NCBI RefSeq assembly: GCF_006704125.1
Contig: NZ_VIGH01000001.1
Location: 372,001 to 436,000 of the forward strand
Source of the DNA: Rhodococcus spelaei
GTDB taxonomy: Bacteria; Actinomycetota; Actinomycetes; Mycobacteriales; Mycobacteriaceae
DNA: 64,000 nucleotides
Direction of reading: 5' to 3'
Position 1 is the first letter of the stretch. The number at the start of each line of letters is the position of its first letter. The notes under the pieces are model-generated. The model saw nothing but the letters and a program-made list of their open reading frames with translations, made no database searches and was not told where the DNA came from. Position numbers and translations under genes: made by a program. This document shows, piece by piece, positions 56,617 through 63,094 of this stretch.

Positions 56617-57345
56617 ATGGCGGGAATCTTCGCTGACAGTGCGGTGCTCCGCGCAGTCCTCGAGCGCCCCGACGACGCTCCCGAACACGTGCCCCTGACG
56701 GCCGTCGAACCGGACGGTCCCGCCCGCGGCGGCATCGTCGTCCTGCACGAGTCGCGGCAGTTCACCGAGACGTTGCTGGACCTGATGCGACTGTTGGCCG
56801 GGGAGGGCTGGCTGACGGTCGCGCCGCACCTGTTCCACCGGCAGTCCGCGCACAGTGCCGCGGAAGTGTTCGGCGACAGCCTGTTCGCGGACTTCGACGC
56901 CACCTTCGACTGGCTGGTCGCGCGGGGTGTGTACGCCGACTGCGTCGGGGTGCTCGGGTTCGACGACGCGGGCACGGCTGCGCTCCTGGTCGCGACGAAC
57001 CGTCCGATCGGCGCGGCGGTGAGCGTGTCGGCGCGCGGGATCCTCGAGCCGCTCGATCCGGAAGCGCCCGCCCTGGTCGACGCGGCCGCGTCGTTGCAGG
57101 CGCCGTGGCTCGGGCTGTACGGCGACGACGATCCGTGCACCCCGCCCGATCAGGTCGAGCGGTTGCGCGAGGCGGTCGCCCGCGCGCCGGTCGCAACCCA
57201 CGTGGTCAGCTACCGCGGCCTCGAGCACCGCGCCGACGAGCCGCCGACCCTGCCCGCCGACGGCGACGACGCCGACCCGACTACGCAGGCGATCATGGAC
57301 GCGACCCGCCGGATCTTCGACTGGTTCGACAGCAACCTCCGATAA
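56617..57345 (+). CDS. dienelactone-hydrolase-fold protein lacking the usual nucleophile
   Basis: A 242-residue alpha/beta-hydrolase of the DLH family: GGIVVLHESRQFTETLLDLM, LTVAPHLFHR, the final APWLGLYGDDDPCTPPDQVE and YRGLEHRADEP. At the nucleophile elbow, where DLH has GFCxGG, this protein reads VLGFDDAGTAALL: the Cys/Ser is Asp. The acid and His regions remain. It may use Asp as nucleophile, as in haloalkane dehalogenases, or be non-enzymatic. ATG 56617. It is followed by the tRNA pair. Confidence 0.8.
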   Translation: MAGIFADSAVLRAVLERPDDAPEHVPLTAVEPDGPARGGIVVLHESRQFTETLLDLMRLLAGEGWLTVAPHLFHRQSAHSAAEVFGDSLFADFDATFDWLVARGVYADCVGVLGFDDAGTAALLVATNRPIGAAVSVSARGILEPLDPEAPALVDAAASLQAPWLGLYGDDDPCTPPDQVERLREAVARAPVATHVVSYRGLEHRADEPPTLPADGDDADPTTQAIMDATRRIFDWFDSNLR

Positions 57346-57427
57346 CGCCCGTCTGACCAGCCGTTTTGCCTAAACCGTCCGGTCCTGTGTAATCTTTCGC
57401 CCGGCGGTTCGAAAGGACCTGAGCCTA

Positions 57428-57519
57428 GGAAGCGTGCCAGAGCGGCCGAATGGGACTCACTGCTAATGAGTTGTCCTCCTCAAAGGGGACCGGAGGTTCA
57501 AATCCTCTCGCTTCCGCCA
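57428..57519 (+). tRNA. tRNA-Ser (anticodon GCU)
   Basis: A 92-nt class II tRNA with encoded CCA. Acceptor GGAAGCG/CGCTTCC, anticodon arm ACTCA-CTGCTAA-TGAGT, long variable arm. Reads AGC and AGU codons. Confidence 0.96.
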
Positions 57520-57554
57520 CGCTGGTGCACGTAGGCCAGCACAACTGAAGACAT

Positions 57555-57627
57555 GCGCCCGTAGCTCAACGGATAGAGCACTTGACTACGGATCAAGAGG
57601 TTAGGGGTTCGAATCCCTTCGGGCGCA
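57555..57627 (+). tRNA. tRNA-Arg (anticodon ACG)
   Basis: A 73-nt tRNA without encoded CCA. Acceptor GCGCCCG/CGGGCGC, anticodon arm CTTGA-CTACGGA-TCAAG, T loop GTTCGAATC. The A34 should be edited to inosine by TadA, whose gene is at 60979 in this window. Confidence 0.96.
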
Positions 57628-57631
57628 CAGT

Positions 57632-57670
57632 GAAACACCCCGTCACCAGCCATTGGTGGCGGGGTGTTTC
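57632..57670 (+). terminator. tRNA-Arg terminator
   Basis: GAAACACCCCG pairs with CGGGGTGTTTC, with an inner CACCA/TGGTG stem, 4 nt after the tRNA. Confidence 0.82.
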
Positions 57671-57739
57671 GGTCTGGCTGGACAACGGCGATACGCTCTC
57701 CTCTTCGCCTCGCGCGGAGTACCTCCCGGAGGTTCGCCA

Positions 57740-57907
57740 GTGTCGAATCAGCACCCTTCCCGGACTTGGCGCGGATGCGCCCTCTGCAAGCCGCACAAGC
57801 GCCGCGGCCAGGGCCGTGCCCGGCGTGAACCGGTCGCCGTCGTCAGGCAGCTCGGAAAGTCGCGGCGGTTGTCCCGGCGCGACCTGGGCGACGCGCTGCG
57901 CAACTGA
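57740..57907 (+). CDS. small Arg/Lys-rich protein with CxxCxxH motif, 55 aa
   Basis: A 55-residue basic protein (about one third Arg/Lys) starting SNQHPSRTWRGCALCKPHKR and ending LGKSRRLSRRDLGDALRN. The CxxCxxH segment could bind zinc or contact RNA. GTG 57740 has GGAGG 7 nt upstream. It lies directly after two tRNA genes; no family name is known to me. The remaining space up to 58020 shows nothing else convincing. Confidence 0.6.
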   Translation: MSNQHPSRTWRGCALCKPHKRRGQGRARREPVAVVRQLGKSRRLSRRDLGDALRN

Positions 57908-58019
57908 ACTCATGTCGCGAACGGGCGATTCCCGGGGCATCGGCCGAGAGACCACCCAGGAAACTGCCCGTTCGTGCGCCGGACGAGGTTTCGGCTTCTC
58001 GATCTCCCTCGGCTCGGGC

Positions 58020-58544
58020 TCACCAGCTGCAGCCGCAGACTCCCGCCAGCGACCGCACCTGGTAGCACTCGGTACACGCCTGGCCGTGCTCGCGGCGTCG
58101 ACTGCGGTCGCGCTTCTGCGCCTTCGCCCGCATCGCCACGACCGACTGGGTCAGCGTCGCGATGCCGCCGTCGGCCGGCAGGTCCGGAGCGCCGAAATGC
58201 CGGTAGCAGCGCAACCTCTCCTCGGCGGCGTGCCACTCGACGTCCGCGGGCAGCTCGCCGTAGGTCGACTCGACGGCCTTCGCGTATCCGTCGCCGACGC
58301 GGCCGTCGACGCTGCTCACGCACAACGCGGAGAGCAGCGGTTCGCCGCGACGGCTGCACTCGAGTGCGACCTTCGCGAGGGTCTTGCCGATCCAGTTCTG
58401 GAGGAGGTTGCTGGTGCGTACGCCGGAGGCGGACTGGATGGTCTCGGCGAGCTCCGGGTACGTGGTCGTACTCCGGTAGCTGCCTGCGACATCGATCAGC
58501 GCGCGCCGCGCCTCGGCAGCCCAGATCTCCTGGTTGTCGGCCAT
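58020..58544 (-). CDS. unknown 174-aa protein with C-terminal Cys cluster
   Basis: A soluble protein, mostly helical, with QEIWAAEARRALIDVAGSYR, ELAETIQSASGVRTSNLLQN and WIGKTLAKVALECSRRGEPL followed by ALCVSSVDGRVGDGYAKAVE. The C-terminus after a Lys/Arg-rich linker is CTECYQVRSLAGVCGCSW, a CxxC...CxC arrangement suggesting a zinc knuckle. ATG 58544 has a strong GAGGAGG site 6 nt upstream. I do not recognise a characterised family. Isolated transcription unit between tRNA genes and a lipid-binding-domain gene. Confidence 0.65.
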   Translation of the reverse strand: MADNQEIWAAEARRALIDVAGSYRSTTTYPELAETIQSASGVRTSNLLQNWIGKTLAKVALECSRRGEPLLSALCVSSVDGRVGDGYAKAVESTYGELPADVEWHAAEERLRCYRHFGAPDLPADGGIATLTQSVVAMRAKAQKRDRSRRREHGQACTECYQVRSLAGVCGCSW

Positions 58545-58771
58545 GGGTACCTCCTCGGTCCGTTGCCCAGTTCATCCATTTGCGTTATCGGAGTGTTACC
58601 GCGATCACGTCGTGGGTTCGCAGGGCGATGAGGTCGGCCCGGTGTTCTCTCGCCGAATCGCGGTGGGCGAACGTCGGACTGGGGAATCCGACCGAGGTCG
58701 CCAAGGTGACGCGCGGGCGCGGGTTCGTCGCCCCGGCTGCTGTTCCGGGCCGCGTCGCTTACCGTAGTTGA

Positions 58772-59371
58772 GTGACCAATCCTGCTCAGGACGCCGCGGC
58801 CACCGGTTCGACCTGGCCCACGATCCTCACCTGGCGTGCGCAGTCCGCGCCCCGCATGGAGTCGGTGCGGGTGCAGTTGCTCGGAAATCGGATCAAGGCG
58901 GCCGGCCGGATCATCGGCGGCGAATGCGAGGAGCATCCCGCCTTCAGCGCCTCCTACGACCTGGTCACCGACGAGAACGGCGTGACCCGCAGGCTCTCGC
59001 TGCGGACCAGCCTCGCCTCCCGTGAGCGGCAGATCTCGATCAGCCGCGACGAGGAGGGCTACTGGATGGTCGAGGACGGCACCACCCACACCCGCTCCAC
59101 CTTCGGGGGCGCGCTGGACGTGGACGTGGTGCTCAGCCCGTTCTTCAACACGCTGCCGATCCGCCGCTACGGCATGCAGCACGACTCGGAGGACATCCAG
59201 GTCCCGGTCGTCTACGTGCACCTGCCCGACCTGCGCGTGCGGGCCGCGGACCTCACCTACAGCAGCGGACCGGACGGGATCCACGTGCTCTCGCCGGTGT
59301 CGAGCTCGTCGATCACCGTCGACGCCGACGGCTTCATCCTCAACTACCCCGGTCTCGCCGAACGGATCTGA
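58772..59371 (+). CDS. putative glycolipid-binding domain protein
   Basis: A 199-residue beta-rich protein: ESVRVQLLGNRIKAAGRIIG, FSASYDLVTDENGVTRRLSL, EEGYWMVEDG, DVDVVLSPFFNTLPIRRYGM and VPVVYVHLPDLRV fit the Glycolipid_bind family (PF06475), whose fold relates to lipoprotein carriers. No signal peptide, so it is cytoplasmic. A -10 box TACCGT lies 6 nt before GTG 58772 (leaderless). Convergent with tyrA. Confidence 0.82.
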   Translation: MTNPAQDAAATGSTWPTILTWRAQSAPRMESVRVQLLGNRIKAAGRIIGGECEEHPAFSASYDLVTDENGVTRRLSLRTSLASRERQISISRDEEGYWMVEDGTTHTRSTFGGALDVDVVLSPFFNTLPIRRYGMQHDSEDIQVPVVYVHLPDLRVRAADLTYSSGPDGIHVLSPVSSSSITVDADGFILNYPGLAERI

Positions 59372-59375
59372 GCGG

Positions 59376-59430
59376 CTCCGCCGCCCGTGAGTCCTTGTGG
59401 CCCCTATGCGGGCCGGAAGGACTCACGGTC
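59376..59430. repeat. dispersed palindromic repeat, copy 2 (also a bidirectional terminator)
   Basis: CCGTGAGTCCTT (59385-59396) pairs perfectly with AAGGACTCACGG (59417-59428). The ~55-bp element including the GCGGCTCCGCCG flank is nearly the reverse complement of copy 1 at 21001-21050. The tyrA stop codon lies in its loop. Confidence 0.75.
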
Positions 59431-60372
59431 GCGGAACGCGCCTCCATTCCGGCCGGCCTCGCGCAGCGCCGGGGCCCAGCCGGGCTCGCCGACCGTGATG
59501 TCGGTGATCTCCCAGCGCTGCAGGTTCTCGTAGCGCAGCCGCGCTGCGTGCCCGGCGTGCACCAGGGTCTCGGTACTCCGATGCTCGGCGAGCGCGTCGC
59601 GGGCCTCGGACAGCAGCCGCAGTGCCTCGTCGAGGGCCACCGTCAACGCCTCCGAGTTCGCCTCACACATCGCCCGCACCAGGTCGGGTGCGGTGCCCGC
59701 GACCCGGGTGCAGTCCCGGAACGAGCCGGCGGCCAAGCCGAGCGCGAGGTCGCCGCCCGCTGCCGCGGTCACCGCTAGTGCCTCCGCCAGCAGATGCGGT
59801 AGGTGTGAGATCCGAGCGACCGCGGCGTCGTGCTCACGCGCCCCCGCGGGCACCACGACCGAGCCGCAGTCCAGCGCGAGGTGCGCGACCTGCCGCCACG
59901 CCTCCGGATCGGTGTCGTCCTCGGCGGCGACCACCCACACCGCGTCGCGGAACAGGCTGGCGTCGCCCGCGGACCACCCGGAGTGCGCGGTGCCCGCCAT
60001 GGGGTGCCCGCCCACGAACCGGGCGGCGAGTACGTGTCGTCGGACCGCGGCGAGCACCGCGCCCTTGACGCTGACCACGTCGGTCAGGGTGCAGTCGGGT
60101 GCGCTCAGCGCGACCTGCGTGAGCACCGCGTCGAGTGCGGGTTCGGGAACCGCGACGACCACCACGGCGCCCTCGGTCTGGGCCCGCTCGAGGGCCGCGG
60201 CCAGATCGGTGCCGGCGTCGTATCCGTCGCCGACTGCCTCGTCGACGGCGCCCGCGGATCGGTTGTAGCCCCAGGCCGTGCGGCCCGCCGCGACCGCGGC
60301 ACGCAGCAGCGAACCGCCGATCAGCCCGAGCCCGAGCACGCACACCGGCGGGTCAGTCGATTCAGCAGACAC
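59404..60372 (-). CDS. tyrA: prephenate dehydrogenase
   Basis: A 322-residue enzyme for tyrosine synthesis. NAD-binding VCVLGLGLIGGSLLRAAVAA, then VVVVAVPEPALDAVL, TDVVSVKGAVL, FVGGHPMAGTAHSGWSAGDA (substrate and catalytic His) and ISHLPHLLAEALAVTAAAGG. The C-terminal ~50 residues are helical; no ACT domain. The start is uncertain: GTG 60372 or ATG 60390, neither with a good ribosome binding site. Divergent from the tadA unit, as for Rv3754/Rv3753c. Confidence 0.92.
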   Translation of the reverse strand: MSAESTDPPVCVLGLGLIGGSLLRAAVAAGRTAWGYNRSAGAVDEAVGDGYDAGTDLAAALERAQTEGAVVVVAVPEPALDAVLTQVALSAPDCTLTDVVSVKGAVLAAVRRHVLAARFVGGHPMAGTAHSGWSAGDASLFRDAVWVVAAEDDTDPEAWRQVAHLALDCGSVVVPAGAREHDAAVARISHLPHLLAEALAVTAAAGGDLALGLAAGSFRDCTRVAGTAPDLVRAMCEANSEALTVALDEALRLLSEARDALAEHRSTETLVHAGHAARLRYENLQRWEITDITVGEPGWAPALREAGRNGGAFRDRESFRPA

Positions 60373-60438
60373 TCGGACAGGTTGGCACATTTGCCGCCGG
60401 ACTTCATGTACCGGCCACGAGCGGACTACGGTTGCCGC

Positions 60439-60978
60439 ATGGCTGCTCAGCGCGCGGGTAACAACAGCGCCCCCTCGGACCAGTTCGAGGATCTCGAAGG
60501 CTTCGGTGTCGCGGTCGTCCTCGACGACGGCAAGTGGAAGTGCACGGCACTGACCGCGGCGGCACTGACCAGCCTCGAGGCCGCCGAGACCGAGCTGCGC
60601 GAGATGCGGAGCTCGGGTGCCGTGTTCGGCCTGCTCGACGTGGACGACGAGTTCTTCGTCATCCTGCGTCCCGCGCCGTCGGGGACCCGGCTGCTGCTCT
60701 CCGACGCCACGATGGCCCTGGACTACGACATCGCCGCCGACGTGCTCGAGGCCCTCAACATCGACATCCCCGACCTCGACGTCGACGAGATCGACGACGT
60801 GGAGCCGTGGGAGGAGGGCGACCTGAGCCTGCTCGCCGACCTCGGTCTGCCGGAGCCGGTGCTCGGGGTGATCCTCGCGGAGACCGAGCTGTACCCGGAC
60901 GAGCAGTTGGGCATGATCGCGCAGCGCCTCGGGTTCGCGGGCGAGCTGTCCGCTGTGCTCGACGTGCTGCCCCGGTAG
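60439..60978 (+). CDS. tRNA adenosine deaminase-associated protein (Rv3753c-like)
   Basis: A 179-residue acidic protein (DIDIPDLDVDEIDDVEPWEE) of the family found next to tadA in actinobacteria: FGVAVVLDDGKWKCTALTAA, FGLLDVDDEFFVILRPAPSG, LGVILAETELYPDEQLGMIA. No catalytic role is known; the fixed position with zero gap to tadA suggests a partner protein. A TACGGT box ends 6 nt before ATG 60439 (leaderless). Confidence 0.88.
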   Translation: MAAQRAGNNSAPSDQFEDLEGFGVAVVLDDGKWKCTALTAAALTSLEAAETELREMRSSGAVFGLLDVDDEFFVILRPAPSGTRLLLSDATMALDYDIAADVLEALNIDIPDLDVDEIDDVEPWEEGDLSLLADLGLPEPVLGVILAETELYPDEQLGMIAQRLGFAGELSAVLDVLPR

Positions 60979-61452
60979 ATGACGCCGGACCTCGGCCCGA
61001 GGACCCGCGACGAGGCGATGGTCCGTGCGGCGATCGAGGCCGCTCGCGCCGCCGACGCGGCGGACGTTCCGGTCGGTGCAGTGATCTTCGACGCGGACGG
61101 CGTGGAACTGGCCCGCGCCGCCAACGCCAGGGAAGCGACCGGCGACCCCACCGCGCACGCCGAGATCGTGGCGTTGCGGGCGGCGGCCCGCGTGCACGGC
61201 GACGGCTGGCGGCTCGAGGGCGCGACCCTCGCGGTCACCCTGGAACCGTGCACGATGTGCGCGGGTGCGTTGGTGCTCGCCCGGGTGTCGCGGGTGGTCT
61301 TCGGCGCATGGGAACCGAAGACGGGTGCGGTCGGGTCGCTGTGGGACGTCGTCCGCGACCGGCGGCTCACCCACCGGCCGCAGGTCCGCGGGGGAGTGCT
61401 CGAACCCGAGTGCGCCGAACTGCTCGAGGAGTTCTTCCGTCTGCAGCGCTGA
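60979..61452 (+). CDS. tadA: tRNA-specific adenosine deaminase
   Basis: A 157-residue deaminase that makes inosine at the wobble position of tRNA-Arg(ACG), itself encoded at 57555. Zinc ligands His60-Ala-Glu62 (PTAHAEIVALR) and Cys91-x2-Cys94 (LEPCTMCAGALVLARV) are intact. ATG 60979 follows the previous stop directly, so translation is coupled. tRNA-Ser(CGA) starts 46 nt downstream. Confidence 0.94.
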   Translation: MTPDLGPRTRDEAMVRAAIEAARAADAADVPVGAVIFDADGVELARAANAREATGDPTAHAEIVALRAAARVHGDGWRLEGATLAVTLEPCTMCAGALVLARVSRVVFGAWEPKTGAVGSLWDVVRDRRLTHRPQVRGGVLEPECAELLEEFFRLQR

Positions 61453-61497
61453 CCACGCGATTTAGCGTCAGCGCCGGAGTCGGGTAAAGTCACCGGC

Positions 61498-61588
61498 GGT
61501 GGCGTGTCCGAGCGGCCTAAGGAGCACGCCTCGAAAGCGTGTGACGGGTAACCCCCGTCCGAGGGTTCAAATCCCTCCGCCACCGCCA
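61498..61588 (+). tRNA. tRNA-Ser (anticodon CGA), integration target
   Basis: A 91-nt class II tRNA with encoded CCA. Acceptor GGTGGCG/CGCCACC, anticodon arm CACGC-CTCGAAA-GCGTG, variable arm GACGGGTAACCCCCGTC. Reads UCG codons. Its last 27 nt recur at 62933-62959, marking site-specific integration into this gene; the tRNA stays intact. Confidence 0.96.
61562..61588 (+). repeat. attL-type copy of the 27-bp direct repeat (inside the tRNA)
   Basis: This copy forms the T-arm 3' half, acceptor strand and CCA of tRNA-Ser(CGA). Confidence 0.85.
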
Positions 61589-61590
61589 AA

Positions 61591-61626
61591 GCCTCCCGCC
61601 TGTTTACACAGGTGGGAGGCTTTTTT
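61591..61626 (+). terminator. tRNA-Ser(CGA) terminator (element-borne)
   Basis: GCCTCCC-G-CCTGT / ACAGG-T-GGGAGGC stem with TTAC loop and a TTTTTT tail, directly after the left repeat. The right repeat is followed by its own hairpin at 62966. Confidence 0.9.
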
Positions 61627-61657
61627 CGTGCCCGGATGCGCTCTGATTGGCCCCGTC

Positions 61658-61676
61658 TGCCCACACTTTGCCCACA
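61658..61676 (+). repeat. two TGCCCACA repeats, 11 bp apart (left end)
   Basis: Copies at 61658-61665 and 61669-61676, same orientation. They match the array at 62822 near the other end of the element; candidate integrase arm-type sites. Confidence 0.6.
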
Positions 61677-61971
61677 TCTGCCGGTGAGTGAGAGGCGACC
61701 GAGAGGCGCGGGAGGGCATGCACCCCTTGCGGTGGTAGGCGTGGTCAAATCGACTATGACCTGCACCACATGCGTACGTACGGTTTGCCCATCGCGCGCC
61801 AGCTGTCGCAGCTGCGGTATTAGAGGCCGCTCACGTCCACTGGGAGGCACTACCGGACGCTTGCCTATATGACGGGGACCGATCGCGCACTGTGCGTAAT
61901 GTTGGGCAGCTGAGGGGTGAACTTGCAGGTCAGGGGCACGTAACGACATGGGTGTTATTTCGAAATAGGTC

Positions 61972-61999
61972 TTGCACTACCGGACAAACGCCGTACATT
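61972..61999 (+). promoter_or_regulatory. promoter of the toxin-antitoxin pair (TTGCAC-16-TACATT)
   Basis: A -35 TTGCAC at 61972-61977 and -10 TACATT at 61994-61999, 35 nt before the antitoxin start. The region between the left end of the element and this promoter shows no convincing gene. Confidence 0.5.
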
Positions 62000-62033
62000 C
62001 GTTAGTGAACACCACGGAGGGAGGCACCACCCC

Positions 62034-62303
62034 ATGACTACCAAGACTGAGAGAGTTGAGCTGCGGGTAGCGCCGCAGAGTCACGAACAGATACAAGCAG
62101 CAGCGGAACGAGTCAACGAATCGACATCTGAATTCGTTCGGAACGCGGCTTTGGATAGGGCTGACAGGGTACTGGCTCTGTCGAGTCGTACCTTGATGCC
62201 AGCAGAGCAGTTCGATGCGCTCATCCACGCACTAGACGTCGCTGATGACGCCCCGAACCTCGAGAAGCTTGCAGCGGAACCGAGGCGGTTCGCCAGGCAA
62301 TGA
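62034..62303 (+). CDS. DUF1778/TacA-like ribbon-helix-helix antitoxin
   Basis: An 89-residue protein. The N-terminus TERVELRVAPQSHEQIQAAA followed by ERVNESTSEFVRNAALDRAD is a DUF1778 ribbon-helix-helix domain that binds its own operator. The C-terminal part (LMPAEQFDALIHALDVADDA and PNLEKLAAEP) is the toxin-neutralising tail. A strong GGAGGGAGG site precedes ATG 62034. Overlaps the toxin gene by ATGA. In TacA/TacT systems the antitoxin covers the active site of the acetyltransferase and the complex represses transcription. Confidence 0.9.
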   Translation: MTTKTERVELRVAPQSHEQIQAAAERVNESTSEFVRNAALDRADRVLALSSRTLMPAEQFDALIHALDVADDAPNLEKLAAEPRRFARQ

Positions 62304-62821
62304 CATGGGTTTCCAGTGGCCTCACAGCAGAGCATGACGTCGACGAGTTTGACTGCGGCGTCGATCCTCTGAATCGATGGCTGATCCAGAGTGCTTGGCA
62401 GGCACATAAACGCGATACCGCACGGACCTACGTCTGGACTCAGCGTGGCGATAGTCGGGTGATGGCGTACTTCGCCATCACTCCGACGCAGGTAAATCGC
62501 GAGGAAGATGGGATCAGCAAAACGGTTGCTGCCCGTCTGGATCGGGTACCGGCGTTCCTCATTGCGAAGTTGGCCGTGGAAAAATCCATCCAAGGTGACG
62601 GCAACGGTAAGCAGCTATTGCTCGATGCCATCGGAAGGATCGTCGGCGTAGCTCAGCTGGGCGGCGGCCGGCTCATTGTCGTAGATGCGATCGATGACGC
62701 CGCTGCGTCCTTCTATGAGAAGTACGACTTCATTCCCGTCCAGAACACCCCTCGGCGTCTCATCATGAAGATTGAGACAGCGAGGAAGGTGTTCCGAATC
62801 GACATGCCCTCTTCTGAGTAG
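62300..62821 (+). CDS. GNAT-family TacT-like toxin
   Basis: A 173-residue acetyltransferase. Typical TacT features are the start FDCGVDPLNRWLIQSAWQAH, the central KLAVEKSIQGDGNGKQLLLD with the acetyl-CoA loop QGDGNG (98-103), and Tyr139 in ASFYEKYDFIPV at the catalytic tyrosine position. TacT toxins acetylate the amino acid on charged elongator tRNAs and stop translation. The ATGA overlap with the antitoxin is standard. It is in full length and frame, so the pair is probably active. Confidence 0.9.
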   Translation: MTWVSSGLTAEHDVDEFDCGVDPLNRWLIQSAWQAHKRDTARTYVWTQRGDSRVMAYFAITPTQVNREEDGISKTVAARLDRVPAFLIAKLAVEKSIQGDGNGKQLLLDAIGRIVGVAQLGGGRLIVVDAIDDAAASFYEKYDFIPVQNTPRRLIMKIETARKVFRIDMPSSE

Positions 62822-62850
62822 TGCCCACACATTGCCCACACTTGCCCACG
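62822..62850 (+). repeat. three TGCCCACA-type repeats, 10-11 bp apart (right end)
   Basis: Copies at 62822-62829, 62833-62840 and 62843-62850 (the last is TGCCCACG), all in the same orientation as the left-end pair. Confidence 0.6.
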
Positions 62851-62932
62851 AAACCCGGTGAGCTGTGGTGACTCGCACTGATGTGATTATGCAGGTCAGC
62901 GCGATATCAACCCTCTGGCCAGGAGGTCTGGA

Positions 62933-62959
62933 AGGGTTCAAATCCCTCCGCCACCGCCA
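62933..62959 (+). repeat. attR-type copy of the 27-bp direct repeat
   Basis: Exact copy of the tRNA-Ser(CGA) 3' end (61562-61588) with no tRNA around it. Confidence 0.85.
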
Positions 62960-62965
62960 CGAAAA

Positions 62966-62990
62966 CCTCCGACCGATTACCGGTCGGGGG
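62966..62990 (+). terminator. hairpin after attR, probably the original tRNA-Ser terminator
   Basis: CCTCCGACCG-ATTAC-CGGTCGGGGG (one G-T pair) followed by TCTTCT. Its position right after the displaced tRNA end fits an insertion that separated the tRNA from its native terminator. Confidence 0.75.
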
Positions 62991-63094
62991 TCTTCTGCGT
63001 TCGGGGTCGTCCCGCACACCCCCGCTGTCACAACGACGCTGCACGTCCAACGCCCGCGCGACGGCGGCAGAAGGGGTGAGCGGGCGGTCGCGAA

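Larger units (their letters stand above)
61567..61705 (-). pseudogene. possible remnant of a tyrosine-integrase C-terminus
   Basis: The minus strand reads LTHRQMWAKCGQTGPIRAHP followed by GTKKASHLCKQAGG and ends at a TGA made by the tRNA complement. Integrase genes of tRNA-targeting actinobacterial elements often end this way, running into the att site with a WAKCGQ-like tail. No catalytic motifs (R...HxxR...Y) are present upstream. The evidence is short, so this is tentative. Confidence 0.35.
61562..62959. mobile_element. small integrated element at tRNA-Ser(CGA) carrying a toxin-antitoxin pair
   Basis: A 27-bp exact direct repeat of the tRNA 3' end bounds ~1.4 kb of visibly lower-GC DNA with different codon use. 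Inside are a terminator, an integrase-like C-terminal remnant, a promoter, DUF1778 antitoxin and GNAT toxin genes, and TGCCCACA repeats near both ends. There is no intact integrase or excisionase. It is either a decayed island kept by its addiction module or a minimal element moved by an integrase in trans. Confidence 0.8.

Noticed and set aside
57593-57955. Minus-strand ORF ending KGFEPLTS over tRNA-Arg
   Set aside because: Antisense reading of the tRNA; no coding signal outside it.
61612-61872. 86-aa plus-strand ORF inside the integrated element
   Set aside because: No ribosome binding site, Cys/Arg-rich random composition, and it overlaps the terminator; treated as non-coding.
60723-61949. 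408-aa minus-strand ORF over tadA and tRNA-Ser(CGA)
   Set aside because: Mostly antisense to tadA and its partner, containing the tRNA-derived AEGFEPSDGG string.
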